Both the position numbers and the translations under genes were made by a program. 64,000 nt of DNA, taken from the NCBI GenBank assembly GCA_947498705.1, contig CANMLW010000007.1:124001-188000 (forward strand). Direction: 5' to 3'. This document shows, in pieces, positions 37,726 to 49,070 of the stretch. The notes under the pieces were generated by a model. That model did no database searches, was not told where the DNA came from, and saw nothing but the letters and a program-made list of their open reading frames with translations. This DNA comes from an uncultured Aquimarina sp. GTDB lineage: Bacteria > Bacteroidota > Bacteroidia > Flavobacteriales > Flavobacteriaceae. How positions within the stretch are numbered: position 1 is the stretch's first letter; the number at the start of each line of letters is the position of its first letter.

Positions 37726-37757
37726 TAAGTGGCCTTAAAATAGCCCCTCGCCACTTA
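37726..37757 (-). promoter_or_regulatory. 5' leader hairpin of the lysozyme-like gene
   Basis: Perfect 8-bp inverted repeat TAAGTGGC (37726-37733) / GCCACTTA (37750-37757) with a 16-base loop. It lies between the -7 box at 37778-37771 and the ATG at 37713, so the stem would sit at the very 5' end of the mRNA. It may stabilise the transcript or influence ribosome access; no T run follows it. Confidence 0.55.
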
Positions 37758-37770
37758 AATTTTTGCCGTG

Positions 37771-37778
37771 CAAAGATA
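37771..37778 (-). promoter_or_regulatory. -7 box (TATCTTTG)
   Basis: Exact TAnnTTTG match on the minus strand, 57 bases before the ATG of the lysozyme-like gene. A T-run ending in TTG lies 15 bases upstream, a little close for a -33 element. Confidence 0.55.
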
Positions 37779-38062
37779 CAGCATTTTTTTAAACAAAAAA
37801 GAATATTGTGTTATTTTTTTTATTTTACTGAAAAACAGTTATTTACGTAAAAAATAAGGCTAAAAAAACCCCTAAAACCATAAAAAAAAACAAAAAACGA
37901 ACACTTAAACGTCAAATAAAGTATTTTTATCGAACAAAATTAATCTCAAAAAAATAGATTAATTCACAACAAAAAAAGCCAATTTGTTAATAAGTTTTGT
38001 GATTTTTCACTGTTTCGTACAGAGAAAGGGTCTTTTTTTCGAACTGAAAAGCAAGATCAAAA

Positions 38063-39106
38063 TTAGCGATTAATTCCTTGTTTATTAATCCAGTTTACGT
38101 ATTGTTTTCTGTTTTGATTATGCTGTCTTAAAGTTTTTGCAAATTTATGATACCCCATATTCTGAACATCTGCTACAAAGAAATAATAATCATGTTTTTC
38201 ATGATTAAGAACTGCATCTACAGAAGATATATCTGGCATTGCGATTGGGCCTGGTGGCAACGAAGCATTTTTATAAGTATTATAAGGGCTTTCTATTTCT
38301 AAATCTTTAAACAGAACCCTTTTTATAACAGCGTTCCAATCATTACGATGTTTTTTCAAAGCATAAATCACTGTGGGGTCGGCATCTAGTTTCCATCCAT
38401 TTGTAAATCTGTTTAGATAAACACCCGCTACTCTTGGACGCTCATCTACTTTTGCTGTTTCTTTTTGTACAATCGAAGCTATTGTAATGACTTCCTGAGG
38501 TGTTAACCCAACTTGCTTAGCTTTTGACAAACGAGCATCATTCCAAAATCGATTGTACTCTTTAAACATTCTGTTTCTAAACTGTTCTGCAGAAGTGTTC
38601 CAAAAAAACTCATATTTATTCGGAATATACATCCCTAGAGCTCCTTCTAATGAAAACCCTTTTTCTTTTAAAAAAGCCTCATCTTTAAAAGCAGTAATAA
38701 GAGAAAGACTATCTGCTTCTATCTGAGTAGCGATTCTTCCTGCTAAATTCTCAAGACGTTCCTGATTATTAAAACTAACCTGGATTGGACTATTTTTACT
38801 TCGTAATGTATTTATAATTTCATTGTTATTCAATCCTTTCTTTAAGATATAACGACCCGATTTGATATGATCAATGTATCCTTTTCTTCTAGCGATCTTA
38901 TCAAAAGTATAAATATCTTTAACTACAGGACTAATCTCTTCTATAAGCTCTGTATAAGTTGCATCTGTTGGTATATAAAGTGTAACTGTATCAGTTTCGA
39001 AAGCGGTATTTGGTGTGAATACAGCCTGATAAACATAATAAGCAAAAATGCCTCCCGCTACTACTCCTAATAATGAGATGGCTAATAGTATTTTTTTAAT
39101 GTACAT
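38063..39106 (-). CDS. mltG: Endolytic murein transglycosylase MltG
   Basis: A 347-residue inner-membrane protein that cleaves nascent glycan strands and ends their elongation. One N-terminal transmembrane helix (about 7-27) is followed by a periplasmic LysM-like part and the YceG catalytic domain; the catalytic Glu lies in SIVQKETAKVDERP, with later motifs DPTVIYAL and LPPGPIAMP. The start overlaps the GNAT gene by 11 bases and dapF lies just upstream, forming dapF-GNAT-mltG, a plausible cell-wall cluster. Confidence 0.94.
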   Translation of the reverse strand: MYIKKILLAISLLGVVAGGIFAYYVYQAVFTPNTAFETDTVTLYIPTDATYTELIEEISPVVKDIYTFDKIARRKGYIDHIKSGRYILKKGLNNNEIINTLRSKNSPIQVSFNNQERLENLAGRIATQIEADSLSLITAFKDEAFLKEKGFSLEGALGMYIPNKYEFFWNTSAEQFRNRMFKEYNRFWNDARLSKAKQVGLTPQEVITIASIVQKETAKVDERPRVAGVYLNRFTNGWKLDADPTVIYALKKHRNDWNAVIKRVLFKDLEIESPYNTYKNASLPPGPIAMPDISSVDAVLNHEKHDYYFFVADVQNMGYHKFAKTLRQHNQNRKQYVNWINKQGINR

Positions 39107-39623
39107 ATATTAATTGATATAAAAATTCATCTTTAAAGGTGTTTTTCACCAAATTCCAATCCTTTTTCACTCCTACTTTAGAAAAACCCTGGTTTTCGAA
39201 CAAATTAATACTTGTCATATTATCTTCAGAAATATTTGCATACAATTGATGTAAACGAAGATGTGTTGCTCCATATTTTATAATAAGTTCCAAAGCTTCA
39301 GCTCCATACCCTTTGCCTCTTTCCTTTTCTTCTGCTATCAAAATACCCACTCCTGCTCTGCGATGCATTGGATTAAAATCAAACAAATCAATCAATCCCA
39401 AAGTCGCATCATCATACGAACAAATAACCAATCGCAACTGTTTTGCTTCATAAATATCCTTATGGGCGTGTTCTAAATATTGTTTGATCAAAAATCGGGA
39501 ATATGGTGTTTGAGTACTGCTCATCTCCCAAATTTGTTCATCATTTTCTATACAATATACAAAATCAAGGTCTTCGGGCTCGAGTGCTCTTAGGTATATA
39601 TTTTCCCCTTTTAAAGTTACCAC
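39096..39623 (-). CDS. GNAT-family N-acetyltransferase (RimJ/RimL-like)
   Basis: A 175-residue acetyltransferase. It opens with LKGENIYLRALEPEDLDF, the pattern of RimJ/RimL-type GNATs, and has motif A with ERGKGYGAEALELIIKYG (about 112-129) and a later ISEDNMTSINLFENQGF. The substrate is unknown; relatives acetylate ribosomal proteins or small metabolites. The start is GTG at 39623, overlapping the dapF stop by seven bases, and its end overlaps mltG, so all three are translated from one message. Confidence 0.86.
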   Translation of the reverse strand: MVTLKGENIYLRALEPEDLDFVYCIENDEQIWEMSSTQTPYSRFLIKQYLEHAHKDIYEAKQLRLVICSYDDATLGLIDLFDFNPMHRRAGVGILIAEEKERGKGYGAEALELIIKYGATHLRLHQLYANISEDNMTSINLFENQGFSKVGVKKDWNLVKNTFKDEFLYQLIYVH

Positions 39624-40402
39624 TCGATTTCTCCTTTAAAAACTTGTTCTGCTGGACCAATTAAATAAATATTTTCGTACCCTTTTTCAGTTTTTTGGAA
39701 AGTAACTTTTAACGCACCACCTTCAGTAGCTACATCTATCTCTTCTTTATCAATTCTTTTGGTTGCATGCATAGACAATGCTACAGCTGTTACACCTGTC
39801 CCACAAGACAAGGTCTCATCTTCTACTCCTCTTTCATAGGTTCGTACAGCAAAAGCACTACCATTTTTCTTTTCCACAAAATTCACATTGCTTCCTGCTT
39901 CAAAATATGGAGCTCCATTTCTAATTCTCTTACCTTCTTCTCTTACATCATAATTCTCTAAATCGTTAACCATGGTTACATGATGAGGAGATCCAGTATC
40001 CAAAAACAAATGTGTAGTGTGATTCTCTATATCAAATACATCTTGCATTTGTAAATACACCAAACCATCTTTTATTTCTGCATGATGTTTTCCATCTATT
40101 GCAGTAAACGTTGCTTTATCTTTTATCACGCCTAAAAATGCAGCAAAAGCAACCAAGCATCTTCCGCCATTACCACACATAGAACTTTCATTTCCATCTG
40201 CATTAAAATACACCATCGTAAAATCATCTCCTTCGTTATAAGGCTTTTCCAACAACATTAATCCATCGGCACCTATGCCAAATTTTCTGTCACAAAGTCT
40301 TGCAAATAATTTGGTATTATTTTTGGAGATACTATTGTCTCTATTATCAATGATTACAAAATCATTACCTGTACCTTGGTATTTATAAAAAGTAAGCGTC
40401 AT
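39617..40402 (-). CDS. dapF: Diaminopimelate epimerase
   Basis: A 261-residue epimerase converting LL- to meso-diaminopimelate for lysine and peptidoglycan. The two catalytic Cys are in MCGNGGRC and LSCGTGVTA, and the N-terminal FYKYQGTGNDFVIID motif is clear. I start at ATG 40402: a preceding in-frame ATG at 40435 would add a stretch not conserved in the family, and it lies upstream of the expected transcription start. The TACCTTTG box at 40432-40425 fits the chosen start. Confidence 0.95.
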   Translation of the reverse strand: MTLTFYKYQGTGNDFVIIDNRDNSISKNNTKLFARLCDRKFGIGADGLMLLEKPYNEGDDFTMVYFNADGNESSMCGNGGRCLVAFAAFLGVIKDKATFTAIDGKHHAEIKDGLVYLQMQDVFDIENHTTHLFLDTGSPHHVTMVNDLENYDVREEGKRIRNGAPYFEAGSNVNFVEKKNGSAFAVRTYERGVEDETLSCGTGVTAVALSMHATKRIDKEEIDVATEGGALKVTFQKTEKGYENIYLIGPAEQVFKGEIEW

Positions 40403-40424
40403 TATTCTTATGTAATTTAAATGA

Positions 40425-40432
40425 CAAAGGTA
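40425..40432 (-). promoter_or_regulatory. -7 box of dapF (TACCTTTG)
   Basis: Exact TAnnTTTG match on the minus strand, 22 bases before the dapF ATG at 40402. It supports rejecting the longer frame from 40435. No convincing -33 TTG. Confidence 0.5.
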
Positions 40433-40564
40433 CAAAGAATGTTATCAAAAAATCGTTGTTAATTGCAAGTTAAATTGTATAAAAAAAGTTATCTAGATTG
40501 TAATTTTAAACAGTAAATACAGTCTATTATACCTAATAAGTAGTTATTTTAAACAAAAAAAGAA

Positions 40565-41998
40565 ATGAAAATGAAACAATTTTTGAGTTTGATGGTTGTT
40601 GCGATCCTTGCAGGAGGGTTTACATTGGGCGCATACAAAATGTTCATTGAAACAACACCAATGGTTGTTGACCAAAATGAAAACAAGAACACTCCTACCC
40701 CAGATTTTATTCCTACAAACTATACCGCTACCAATACAAATACAGCATTGACAGCTAGCAGTATTGACTTTACATATGCCGCAGAAAAAACAGTGAATGC
40801 CGTTGTTCACGTAAAACAATATGGAATTACTCGTACTCCCCGAAATTTGATGGATTTTTTCAGAAACGGAGGAGCACAAGAAAGAAGAATTCAAGGAGCC
40901 GGTTCTGGGGTTATTATTACAGAAGATGGGTACATCGTTACCAATAATCACGTAATAGATGGCGCATCTGAACTGGAAATTACTTTAAACAATAACAAAA
41001 CATATAAAGCAGAAGTTATAGGTACCGCACCAGAATCTGATATTGCATTACTTAAAATCGATGCTAACGAAAAATTATCCTATATCCCATTTGGTGATTC
41101 TAACCATGCAAAAATTGGCGAATGGGTATTAGCTGTTGGTAATCCTTTTAACCTTACCTCTACCGTAACTGCTGGGATTATTAGTGCCAAATCCAGAGAT
41201 TTGGATGAAACAGATAACAACAGTCAATCTTTCATTCAAACAGATGCAGCTATCAATCCAGGAAATAGTGGTGGTGCTTTAGTAAATACCAGAGGCGAAC
41301 TGATCGGCATAAACACTGCGATTACATCACAAACGGGAAGTTATGTAGGATATGCATTTGCAGTACCTTCTAATAATGCCAAAAAAATCATAGATGATAT
41401 TATAGAGTTTGGAGCGGTACAAAGAGGTATTATCGGAATTTCGGGAGGAACAATAAACCCTAAAGCGATTGAAGAATATGATATATCTGTATCACAAGGA
41501 GTCTTTATTGCTTCTGTAGAAGAAGGTAGTGGAGCAAAAAAAGCGGGACTTCTTAAAGGAGATGTAATACGAGAGATTGATGGAGTTCCTGTTAGAAAGT
41601 TTGCAGATTTAACCGGTTATGTAAATAGCAAAAGACCTAATGACATTATTAATATAACTGTTATACGTAAAAGAAAAGAGTTAACTATACCCGTAAAGCT
41701 ATCTAAATATGAAATTCAGAGATATGACTTAGATGATGTTGGCGTAGAAGTTGCTAACGTTAGCAAAGAATACCTTGAACAATTTGGGTTGGATCATGGA
41801 GTAGCCATTAGCAAAGCGCTTAGTGCTAGAATGCAGCGTTATAACTTAAAAGGACTTATTATTAGCGAAATAGATGGTAAAAAAGTAAAAAGTGTCCTTG
41901 AAGTAAAAAATATTATTGAAAAAAAATACAAGGATGAAGATATTAGCATCACTTTGGTTGATAGAAACAAGCAAAAAAGAGAGTTTGTTTTTGAATAA
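40565..41998 (+). CDS. Do/HtrA-family periplasmic serine protease
   Basis: A 477-residue envelope protease/chaperone of the DegP type. Residues 5-25 form a signal sequence or anchor. The trypsin-like domain has the catalytic triad H129 (TNNHV), D159 (SDIALL) and S235 (GNSGGA). Two PDZ domains follow (about 285-375 and 390-475), the first with VFIASVEEGSGAKKAGL. Homologues degrade misfolded periplasmic proteins under stress. The gene is followed by a strong terminator, so it is monocistronic. Confidence 0.94.
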   Translation: MKMKQFLSLMVVAILAGGFTLGAYKMFIETTPMVVDQNENKNTPTPDFIPTNYTATNTNTALTASSIDFTYAAEKTVNAVVHVKQYGITRTPRNLMDFFRNGGAQERRIQGAGSGVIITEDGYIVTNNHVIDGASELEITLNNNKTYKAEVIGTAPESDIALLKIDANEKLSYIPFGDSNHAKIGEWVLAVGNPFNLTSTVTAGIISAKSRDLDETDNNSQSFIQTDAAINPGNSGGALVNTRGELIGINTAITSQTGSYVGYAFAVPSNNAKKIIDDIIEFGAVQRGIIGISGGTINPKAIEEYDISVSQGVFIASVEEGSGAKKAGLLKGDVIREIDGVPVRKFADLTGYVNSKRPNDIINITVIRKRKELTIPVKLSKYEIQRYDLDDVGVEVANVSKEYLEQFGLDHGVAISKALSARMQRYNLKGLIISEIDGKKVKSVLEVKNIIEKKYKDEDISITLVDRNKQKREFVFE

Positions 41999-42030
41999 AT
42001 AAGAACAAAAACCCTTTACAAAAAGGTATC

Positions 42031-42065
42031 TCCCATCACTTTAACATAGTGATGGGATTTTTTTT
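42031..42065 (+). terminator. Terminator after the HtrA protease
   Basis: Perfect 10-bp stem TCCCATCACT (42031-42040) / AGTGATGGGA (42048-42057), 7-base loop, followed by eight T residues. Classical intrinsic terminator 33 bases after the stop. Confidence 0.9.
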
Positions 42066-42098
42066 CACAAAAGGTTTTACGAAAACGTTTGAAATATA

Positions 42099-42106
42099 TA
42101 CTTTTG
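42099..42106 (+). promoter_or_regulatory. -7 box of the GAPDH gene (TACTTTTG)
   Basis: Exact TAnnTTTG match 34 bases before the GAPDH ATG and right after the protease terminator. No TTG at the usual -33 distance. Confidence 0.5.
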
Positions 42107-42140
42107 CACGAAATTACAAGACTGTAAAACACAACATATT

Positions 42141-43589
42141 ATGAGCTCTAACGAAGTTTATGAAAAAGAACTAGCCTTTCAGGCAGATCGACGTCGCGCA
42201 ACTGTAGCCTTTATAAAGACAGTAAGCGATTTATGGTATGACAATTCTATCGAATTGGTACTTTTTCGCAATCAATTGATTGACAAAAATGTAAGTGAAA
42301 TTATCAATCTGCATGAGTATGCTGGTGAGTTTGTTCAAAAACCAATTTCAATTTTTGATTCTGTAGAAATTGCACAGGCAATCAAGTTGATGAATTTGCC
42401 ACCTGCAAAACTGGACATTGGTAAACTTACCTATGAATACCATTTAGCTAGTGACGAATATGGTTCTATTAATCGTTTTGTGCAAAGCAAACTTAAAGAT
42501 GCTGTAAAAGTAAAGCCCATTTCGCCAAAAAACGTTGTGCTTTATGGATTTGGCAGAATAGGTCGCTTGGTAGCAAGAGAATTAATGACCATTACCGGAA
42601 AAGGGAGTCAGCTAAGACTAAGAGCTATTGTTACCAGAGGAGCGGTTACGCAAGAAGTACTTGAAAAAAGAGCTTCTTTACTACGTAGCGATTCTGTACA
42701 TGGGGATTTTCATGGTACTGTAGAGACCAACATAGAAAATAGTGCTCTTATAATAAATGGTACTACTGTAAAAGTCATTAGTGCTAATAGCCCAGAAGAA
42801 ATAGACTACACAGCTTACGGGATTAGTGATGCCTTATTGATCGATAACACAGGAGCTTTTAGAGATAAAGAAGCATTAACGAGACATCTTGCAGGAAAAG
42901 GAATTAGTAAAGTATTACTTACTGCACCAGGAAAAGGGATACCAAACATTGTACATGGGGTAAATCATAAAGAGCATGACCCTGATAAAGTGGATATTTT
43001 TTCTGCAGCTTCTTGTACTACCAACGCTATCACTCCCATTTTACATGCGGTAGACGAAAGTTTTGGTGTTAATAACGGGCATTTAGAAACGATACACGCA
43101 TATACCAATGACCAAAACTTGGTAGACAATATGCATAATAAATACAGAAGAGGTCGTGCAGCTGCCCTTAATATGGTAATTACAGAAACAGGTGCAGGAA
43201 AAGCTGTTTCTAAGGCTTTACCTAGTTTTGAAGGTAAACTAACATCAAATGCTATACGTGTACCGGTTCCTAATGGTTCTTTAGCTATTTTGAAATTAAA
43301 CTTAGAGAAAAAGGCTTCTAAAGAAAGTATGAATGCTGTACTTAAAAAGTATGCACTTGAAGGAGATCTTGTTGAACAAATCAAATATTCTCTAGATAAT
43401 GAATTAGTATCTAGTGATATTGTTGGTTCTTCTGCACCTTCAATATACGATAGCAATGCTACAATTGTAGATGCAAAAGGCGACAATGCTGTTTTATATG
43501 TATGGTATGATAATGAATATGGATATAGCCACCAGGTAATTAGACTGGCAAAATATATTGCAAAAGTAAGAAGGTTTACTTATTACTAG
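42141..43589 (+). CDS. Glyceraldehyde-3-phosphate dehydrogenase with N-terminal extension
   Basis: A 482-residue enzyme. Residues 131-482 are a complete GAPDH: NAD-binding GFGRIGR (136-142), catalytic Cys292 in SAASCTTNAITP, and the WYDNEYGYS motif near the C-terminus. The first 130 residues are an additional, largely helical domain absent from standard 330-340 residue GAPDHs. Long forms of this type occur in Bacteroidota and elsewhere; the extension's role is unknown to me. It is flanked by terminators on both sides and has its own TACTTTTG box. Direction (glycolytic or gluconeogenic) cannot be told. Confidence 0.92.
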   Translation: MSSNEVYEKELAFQADRRRATVAFIKTVSDLWYDNSIELVLFRNQLIDKNVSEIINLHEYAGEFVQKPISIFDSVEIAQAIKLMNLPPAKLDIGKLTYEYHLASDEYGSINRFVQSKLKDAVKVKPISPKNVVLYGFGRIGRLVARELMTITGKGSQLRLRAIVTRGAVTQEVLEKRASLLRSDSVHGDFHGTVETNIENSALIINGTTVKVISANSPEEIDYTAYGISDALLIDNTGAFRDKEALTRHLAGKGISKVLLTAPGKGIPNIVHGVNHKEHDPDKVDIFSAASCTTNAITPILHAVDESFGVNNGHLETIHAYTNDQNLVDNMHNKYRRGRAAALNMVITETGAGKAVSKALPSFEGKLTSNAIRVPVPNGSLAILKLNLEKKASKESMNAVLKKYALEGDLVEQIKYSLDNELVSSDIVGSSAPSIYDSNATIVDAKGDNAVLYVWYDNEYGYSHQVIRLAKYIAKVRRFTYY

Positions 43590-43608
43590 AAAAACCTCTC
43601 TATCCTAT

Positions 43609-43647
43609 AAAAAAGCTGTTGTTCATAATGAACAACAGCTTTTTTTA
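43609..43647 (+). terminator. Terminator after the GAPDH gene
   Basis: Perfect 17-bp inverted repeat (43609-43625 / 43629-43645) around AGCTGTTGTTCA, with a 3-base loop and a seven-base T run. Also has an A run on the left, so it could act in both directions, though no gene faces it from the right. Confidence 0.92.
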
Positions 43648-43985
43648 TTGAATTGTTTTAAACTTTTTTGATTCATGCGAAAAATTATATTTTTATAGCG
43701 AATTGAAAAAAGTTTAAACCAGTTCATTTTCAAAATACACTTTAAAAGTATTAATTTCTGTAACTAAATTTCTAACAAAAAATCAATCTTATATTATAAA
43801 AACAACTTTCTTTTAAATTCTTTCAAAAAAAACTTTGTAATCATCAACAATATCGTACATTTATTACCGTTACAGAAGAAATTAATAAACGTAAAAACAC
43901 TCTACTCTAATAGGTATTGTATTATCTTTACTACCTTGGCTTTGGAGTTAGAGTATATATCTATTCAACAAAACAAGAATATCAC
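43648..43985. other. Non-coding spacer upstream of the coiled-coil membrane protein
   Basis: 338 AT-rich bases without a credible gene. It contains a 13-bp perfect inverted repeat, TTTAAACTTTTTT (43657-43669) and AAAAAAGTTTAAA (43706-43718), spaced by 36 bases. TATCTTTA at about 43922-43929 is one base off the -7 consensus and could serve the next gene. Nothing else is evident. Confidence 0.5.
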
Positions 43986-44603
43986 ATGAAATTATCGCAA
44001 TATCTATTAGTTATCTCATTGCTTATATCCTTTTTTCAAATCACTTATGCGCAGGAAGAAACCATCAATGTTTCTGATGTTCTTAAGAAAGGTGAGATTG
44101 AAAAGCAATTTGATATTGTGGTCAAAAAATCAGGAAATTATCAGGAGTATAAGGTTGTAAAACGTGTTTGGTTAGACCAGTTTAGAACAAACTTGAGCGA
44201 TACCTTAAAAACGTTAGAATCAAGATTAAATACGAACCACCTTAAAATAAATGAGTTAAAGACCACCATATCAGGATTAGAAGAATCACTTGCCAAAACC
44301 AATCAGGATCTTGCTTCTGTAACCAAAGAAAAAGACAGTATCAGCTTTTTGGGAGCTGCGTTGACAAAGGCTAGTTACAATACTATTATCTGGGGAATTA
44401 TAGGAGTGCTTTTGGCGCTACTTGGTTTCTTTATTTTCAAGTTCAAAAACAGTAACGCAGTAACGTTACAAGCTCAAAAAGCACTATCAGAAACCGAAAC
44501 AGAGTTCGAGGACCATAGACGTAGAGCTTTAGAGCGTGAACAAAAAGTAATGCGTAAATTACAGGACGAAATAAACAAGCAACGTAAAGCTGGAGCTAAG
44601 TAA
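43986..44603 (+). CDS. Coiled-coil single-pass membrane protein upstream of trmD
   Basis: A 205-residue protein with a signal peptide (about 1-22, ending YAQE), a periplasmic helical region with a coiled coil (about 75-125, LKTLESRLNTNHLKINELKT), one transmembrane helix (about 138-158) and a charged cytoplasmic coiled-coil tail. Proteins like this precede trmD in Flavobacteria and are sometimes mislabelled as tRNA methyltransferase; no methyltransferase motif is present. Start at ATG 43986 gives the signal peptide; the open frame's earlier codons add an unlikely Tyr-rich leader. Function unknown. Confidence 0.78.
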   Translation: MKLSQYLLVISLLISFFQITYAQEETINVSDVLKKGEIEKQFDIVVKKSGNYQEYKVVKRVWLDQFRTNLSDTLKTLESRLNTNHLKINELKTTISGLEESLAKTNQDLASVTKEKDSISFLGAALTKASYNTIIWGIIGVLLALLGFFIFKFKNSNAVTLQAQKALSETETEFEDHRRRALEREQKVMRKLQDEINKQRKAGAK

Positions 44604-44672
44604 TTGGGTTTACTAGATTTTTAGCATATTCTTTTGCATCTTTGCACTTTGTAGAAATGTAATAGATTACTG

Positions 44673-45350
44673 ATGCGTATAGACATTATAACTGTAGTTC
44701 CTGACATCCTTAAAAGTCCTTTTGAAGCCTCTATTATGAAACGATCTATCGACAAGGGATTGGTAGAGGTACACCTTCATAACCTTAGAGACTACACTAG
44801 CAATAACTACAAACAGGTAGATGATTATCAATTTGGAGGTGGTGCAGGTATGGTTATGATGATCGAACCTATAGACAAATGTATTTCAAAATTAAAGTCT
44901 GAACGGGATTATGATGACGTTATATATATGACACCAGATGGAGAAACTTTGACTCAAGGAATAGCCAATCAATTATCTTTGCAGGGAAACTTGATTATTT
45001 TATGTGGTCATTATAAAGGAGTAGATCAACGTGTTCGGGATCATTTTATAACCAAAGAGATTTCTGTTGGAGATTATGTTCTATCTGGTGGAGAGTTAGG
45101 AGCATTAATTCTTTGTGATGCTATTATTAGACTCATACCTGGCGTCTTAGGAAATGAAACATCTGCACTTACAGATTCTTTTCAGGACGATTTATTAGCT
45201 CCTCCTATTTACACAAGACCTGCCGATTATAAAGGCTGGAAAGTTCCTGAAATATTAACATCTGGTAATTTTCCAAAAATTGAAACATGGCGAGAAGAAC
45301 AAGCTTACCAGAGAACAAAAGAGCGTAGACCAGATTTGTTAAGAGAATAA
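44673..45350 (+). CDS. trmD: tRNA (guanine-37-N1)-methyltransferase
   Basis: A 225-residue SPOUT-class methyltransferase making m1G37 in tRNAs, which prevents frameshifting. The trefoil knot motifs are visible: [28 protein letters not shown] and the C-terminal [14 protein letters not shown]. Length is typical. It lies 69 bases after the coiled-coil protein gene and 171 bases before rplS, the usual trmD-rplS pairing. Confidence 0.96.
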   Translation: MRIDIITVVPDILKSPFEASIMKRSIDKGLVEVHLHNLRDYTSNNYKQVDDYQFGGGAGMVMMIEPIDKCISKLKSERDYDDVIYMTPDGETLTQGIANQLSLQGNLIILCGHYKGVDQRVRDHFITKEISVGDYVLSGGELGALILCDAIIRLIPGVLGNETSALTDSFQDDLLAPPIYTRPADYKGWKVPEILTSGNFPKIETWREEQAYQRTKERRPDLLRE

Positions 45351-45439
45351 AGTTAAAATGTTCCTTTTAAAAAGGTTACCACTATTGGCTACCAAATAAA
45401 ATAATTAAATAAGAAATCTTTTTATTTATATAATTTTAT

Positions 45440-45447
45440 TATTTTTG
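45440..45447 (+). promoter_or_regulatory. -7 box of rplS (TATTTTTG)
   Basis: Exact TAnnTTTG match between trmD and rplS, 74 bases before the rplS ATG. The leader would be about 70 bases, long enough for ribosomal-protein autoregulation, though I see no clear structure in it. Confidence 0.55.
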
Positions 45448-45521
45448 CACGCTGATTAGATTAACCTCTGACGAAAATCGTGAATGTTGATTTAACAAAA
45501 ATCAAGAAACTATATCGTAAA

Positions 45522-45872
45522 ATGGAAGATTTAGTAAAATTTGTACAAGACGAATTTGTAACAAAAAAAGAATTTGCTGAATTTGCAGCAGGTGATACTA
45601 TTACAGTATACTACGAAATTAAGGAAGGAAATAAAACACGTACTCAGTACTTTAGAGGAGTTGTTATACAACGAAGAGGTTCTGGTAGCACAGAAACATT
45701 TACTATCAGAAAAATGTCTGGTACTGTTGGTGTAGAACGTATTTTCCCAGTAAACCTACCAGCACTTCAAAAAATCGAAGTGAATAAGAGAGGTAAAGTT
45801 CGTAGAGCTCGTATATTCTACTTCAGAGAACTTACTGGTAAAAAAGCACGTATTAAAGAAAGAAGAAACTAA
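45522..45872 (+). CDS. rplS: 50S ribosomal protein L19
   Basis: A 116-residue ribosomal protein at the 30S/50S interface. The diagnostic [18 protein letters not shown] and [18 protein letters not shown] segments are present, and the [19 protein letters not shown] end is standard. I start at ATG 45522 ([12 protein letters not shown]), which gives the 116-residue length usual in Flavobacteria; a GTG at 45480 would add 14 lysine-rich residues not expected in the family. A strong terminator follows. Confidence 0.96.
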   Translation: MEDLVKFVQDEFVTKKEFAEFAAGDTITVYYEIKEGNKTRTQYFRGVVIQRRGSGSTETFTIRKMSGTVGVERIFPVNLPALQKIEVNKRGKVRRARIFYFRELTGKKARIKERRN

Positions 45873-45894
45873 TTCATTATTTCTTTATACAAGT

Positions 45895-45925
45895 AAAAAA
45901 AGATCGCATAATGCGATCTTTTTTT
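45895..45925 (+). terminator. Terminator after rplS
   Basis: Perfect 14-bp inverted repeat (45895-45908 / 45912-45925) with core GATCGCA/TGCGATC, 3-base loop, and a seven-T run that forms the end of the right arm. Symmetric A/T runs allow both directions. Confidence 0.92.
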
Positions 45926-46450
45926 ATAAACAAAAGTTAACAACGTCGGTTTATAACCTATTGAAAACTAATAACATAACATTAACAAATTTTGATTTAA
46001 ATTTTCTTTATATTTATACTATAGTTACATTGAAGATGACACAAGGATTCTTTTTTCATGTAATCTAAACTAATGTTCTTTGAACATATTGAAGACCAAT
46101 TTATCATTAAAATAAATATGAAACGAAAGTTATTTTTTTGAGTACATCCTTGAAATCAGTTTATGGGACTTATCGTAAAATAATTTCAAAATGAAATTCG
46201 AAAGAAAAAATTAAGTTTTGACACTTTTTTAATTATAAATGGCATTAGACTTGTTGATGAAATCCAAGGAATTTATAACTAAATTCGGTACAAACATCAA
46301 TTTATAGTCGAACGAGTAGTAATTACATGCACAAATTTTTATTTGACCATTAATACTACTCAAAATTAGAAATAAATTTATTGGTATAAATAACGAAAGT
46401 TTTTATTTAACGGCGGGTAAAACAGCTGACATTAAAACTATTTCTAATGA

Positions 46451-46490
46451 AGCCATATCAAAATACAATGTATTGTTGATATGGCTTTTT
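46451..46490 (+). terminator. Isolated intrinsic terminator with no gene before it
   Basis: Perfect 11-bp stem AGCCATATCAA (46451-46461) / TTGATATGGCT (46476-46486), 14-base loop, T run from 46486. The nearest upstream gene is rplS, which already has its own terminator, so this one must serve something else, possibly a small RNA. Confidence 0.75.
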
Positions 46491-46622
46491 TGTTTTCAAA
46501 AATACAACAGCAAACCCATCTTTTTTTTAGCATCTCATATTTTTTTAACCCTAATTTTCCGGAAACCATAATTCCATGTGGAGTTCTCAAAACTAACACT
46601 ATACAGGTTGCATATAGCTAAC

Positions 46623-46630
46623 TAGATTTG
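46623..46630 (+). promoter_or_regulatory. Possible -7 box upstream of icd (TAGATTTG)
   Basis: Matches TAnnTTTG, 191 bases before the icd ATG. The closest upstream TTG is only 12 bases away, so support is weak. Confidence 0.3.
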
Positions 46631-46797
46631 TATATTCGCTCATAGCAATTTGTGTGATAGACAGTGGTGTTATTCTTTAAAGCAAACACTCAAAATATTC
46701 ACCAGTATTGTTTATAAAACGACAAAGTATACAACCGTTTACTTATTGTTAAAATTAATAACGAATTAGGGCACTACTGCATACCAAAGCCTTATAA

Positions 46798-49047
<2,250 letters not shown>

Positions 49048-49070
49048 TTTGTTTAATAAAATAAACCTCT

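Larger units (their letters stand above)
37714..38062. other. Non-coding spacer between mltG and the lysozyme-like gene
   Basis: 349 AT-rich bases with no credible open frame. The left part holds the promoter box and leader hairpin of the lysozyme-like gene (described separately). The right part (about 37790-38060) has A- and T-runs and no clear stem-loop terminator for mltG; I see nothing else there. Confidence 0.6.

Noticed and set aside
43986-44603. tRNA methyltransferase label for the protein before trmD
   Set aside because: It has a signal peptide, one membrane helix and coiled coils and no methyltransferase motif; the label is only borrowed from the neighbour.
45480-45521. GTG start for L19 at 45480
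   Set aside because: It would add 14 residues absent from the family; ATG 45522 gives the standard length.
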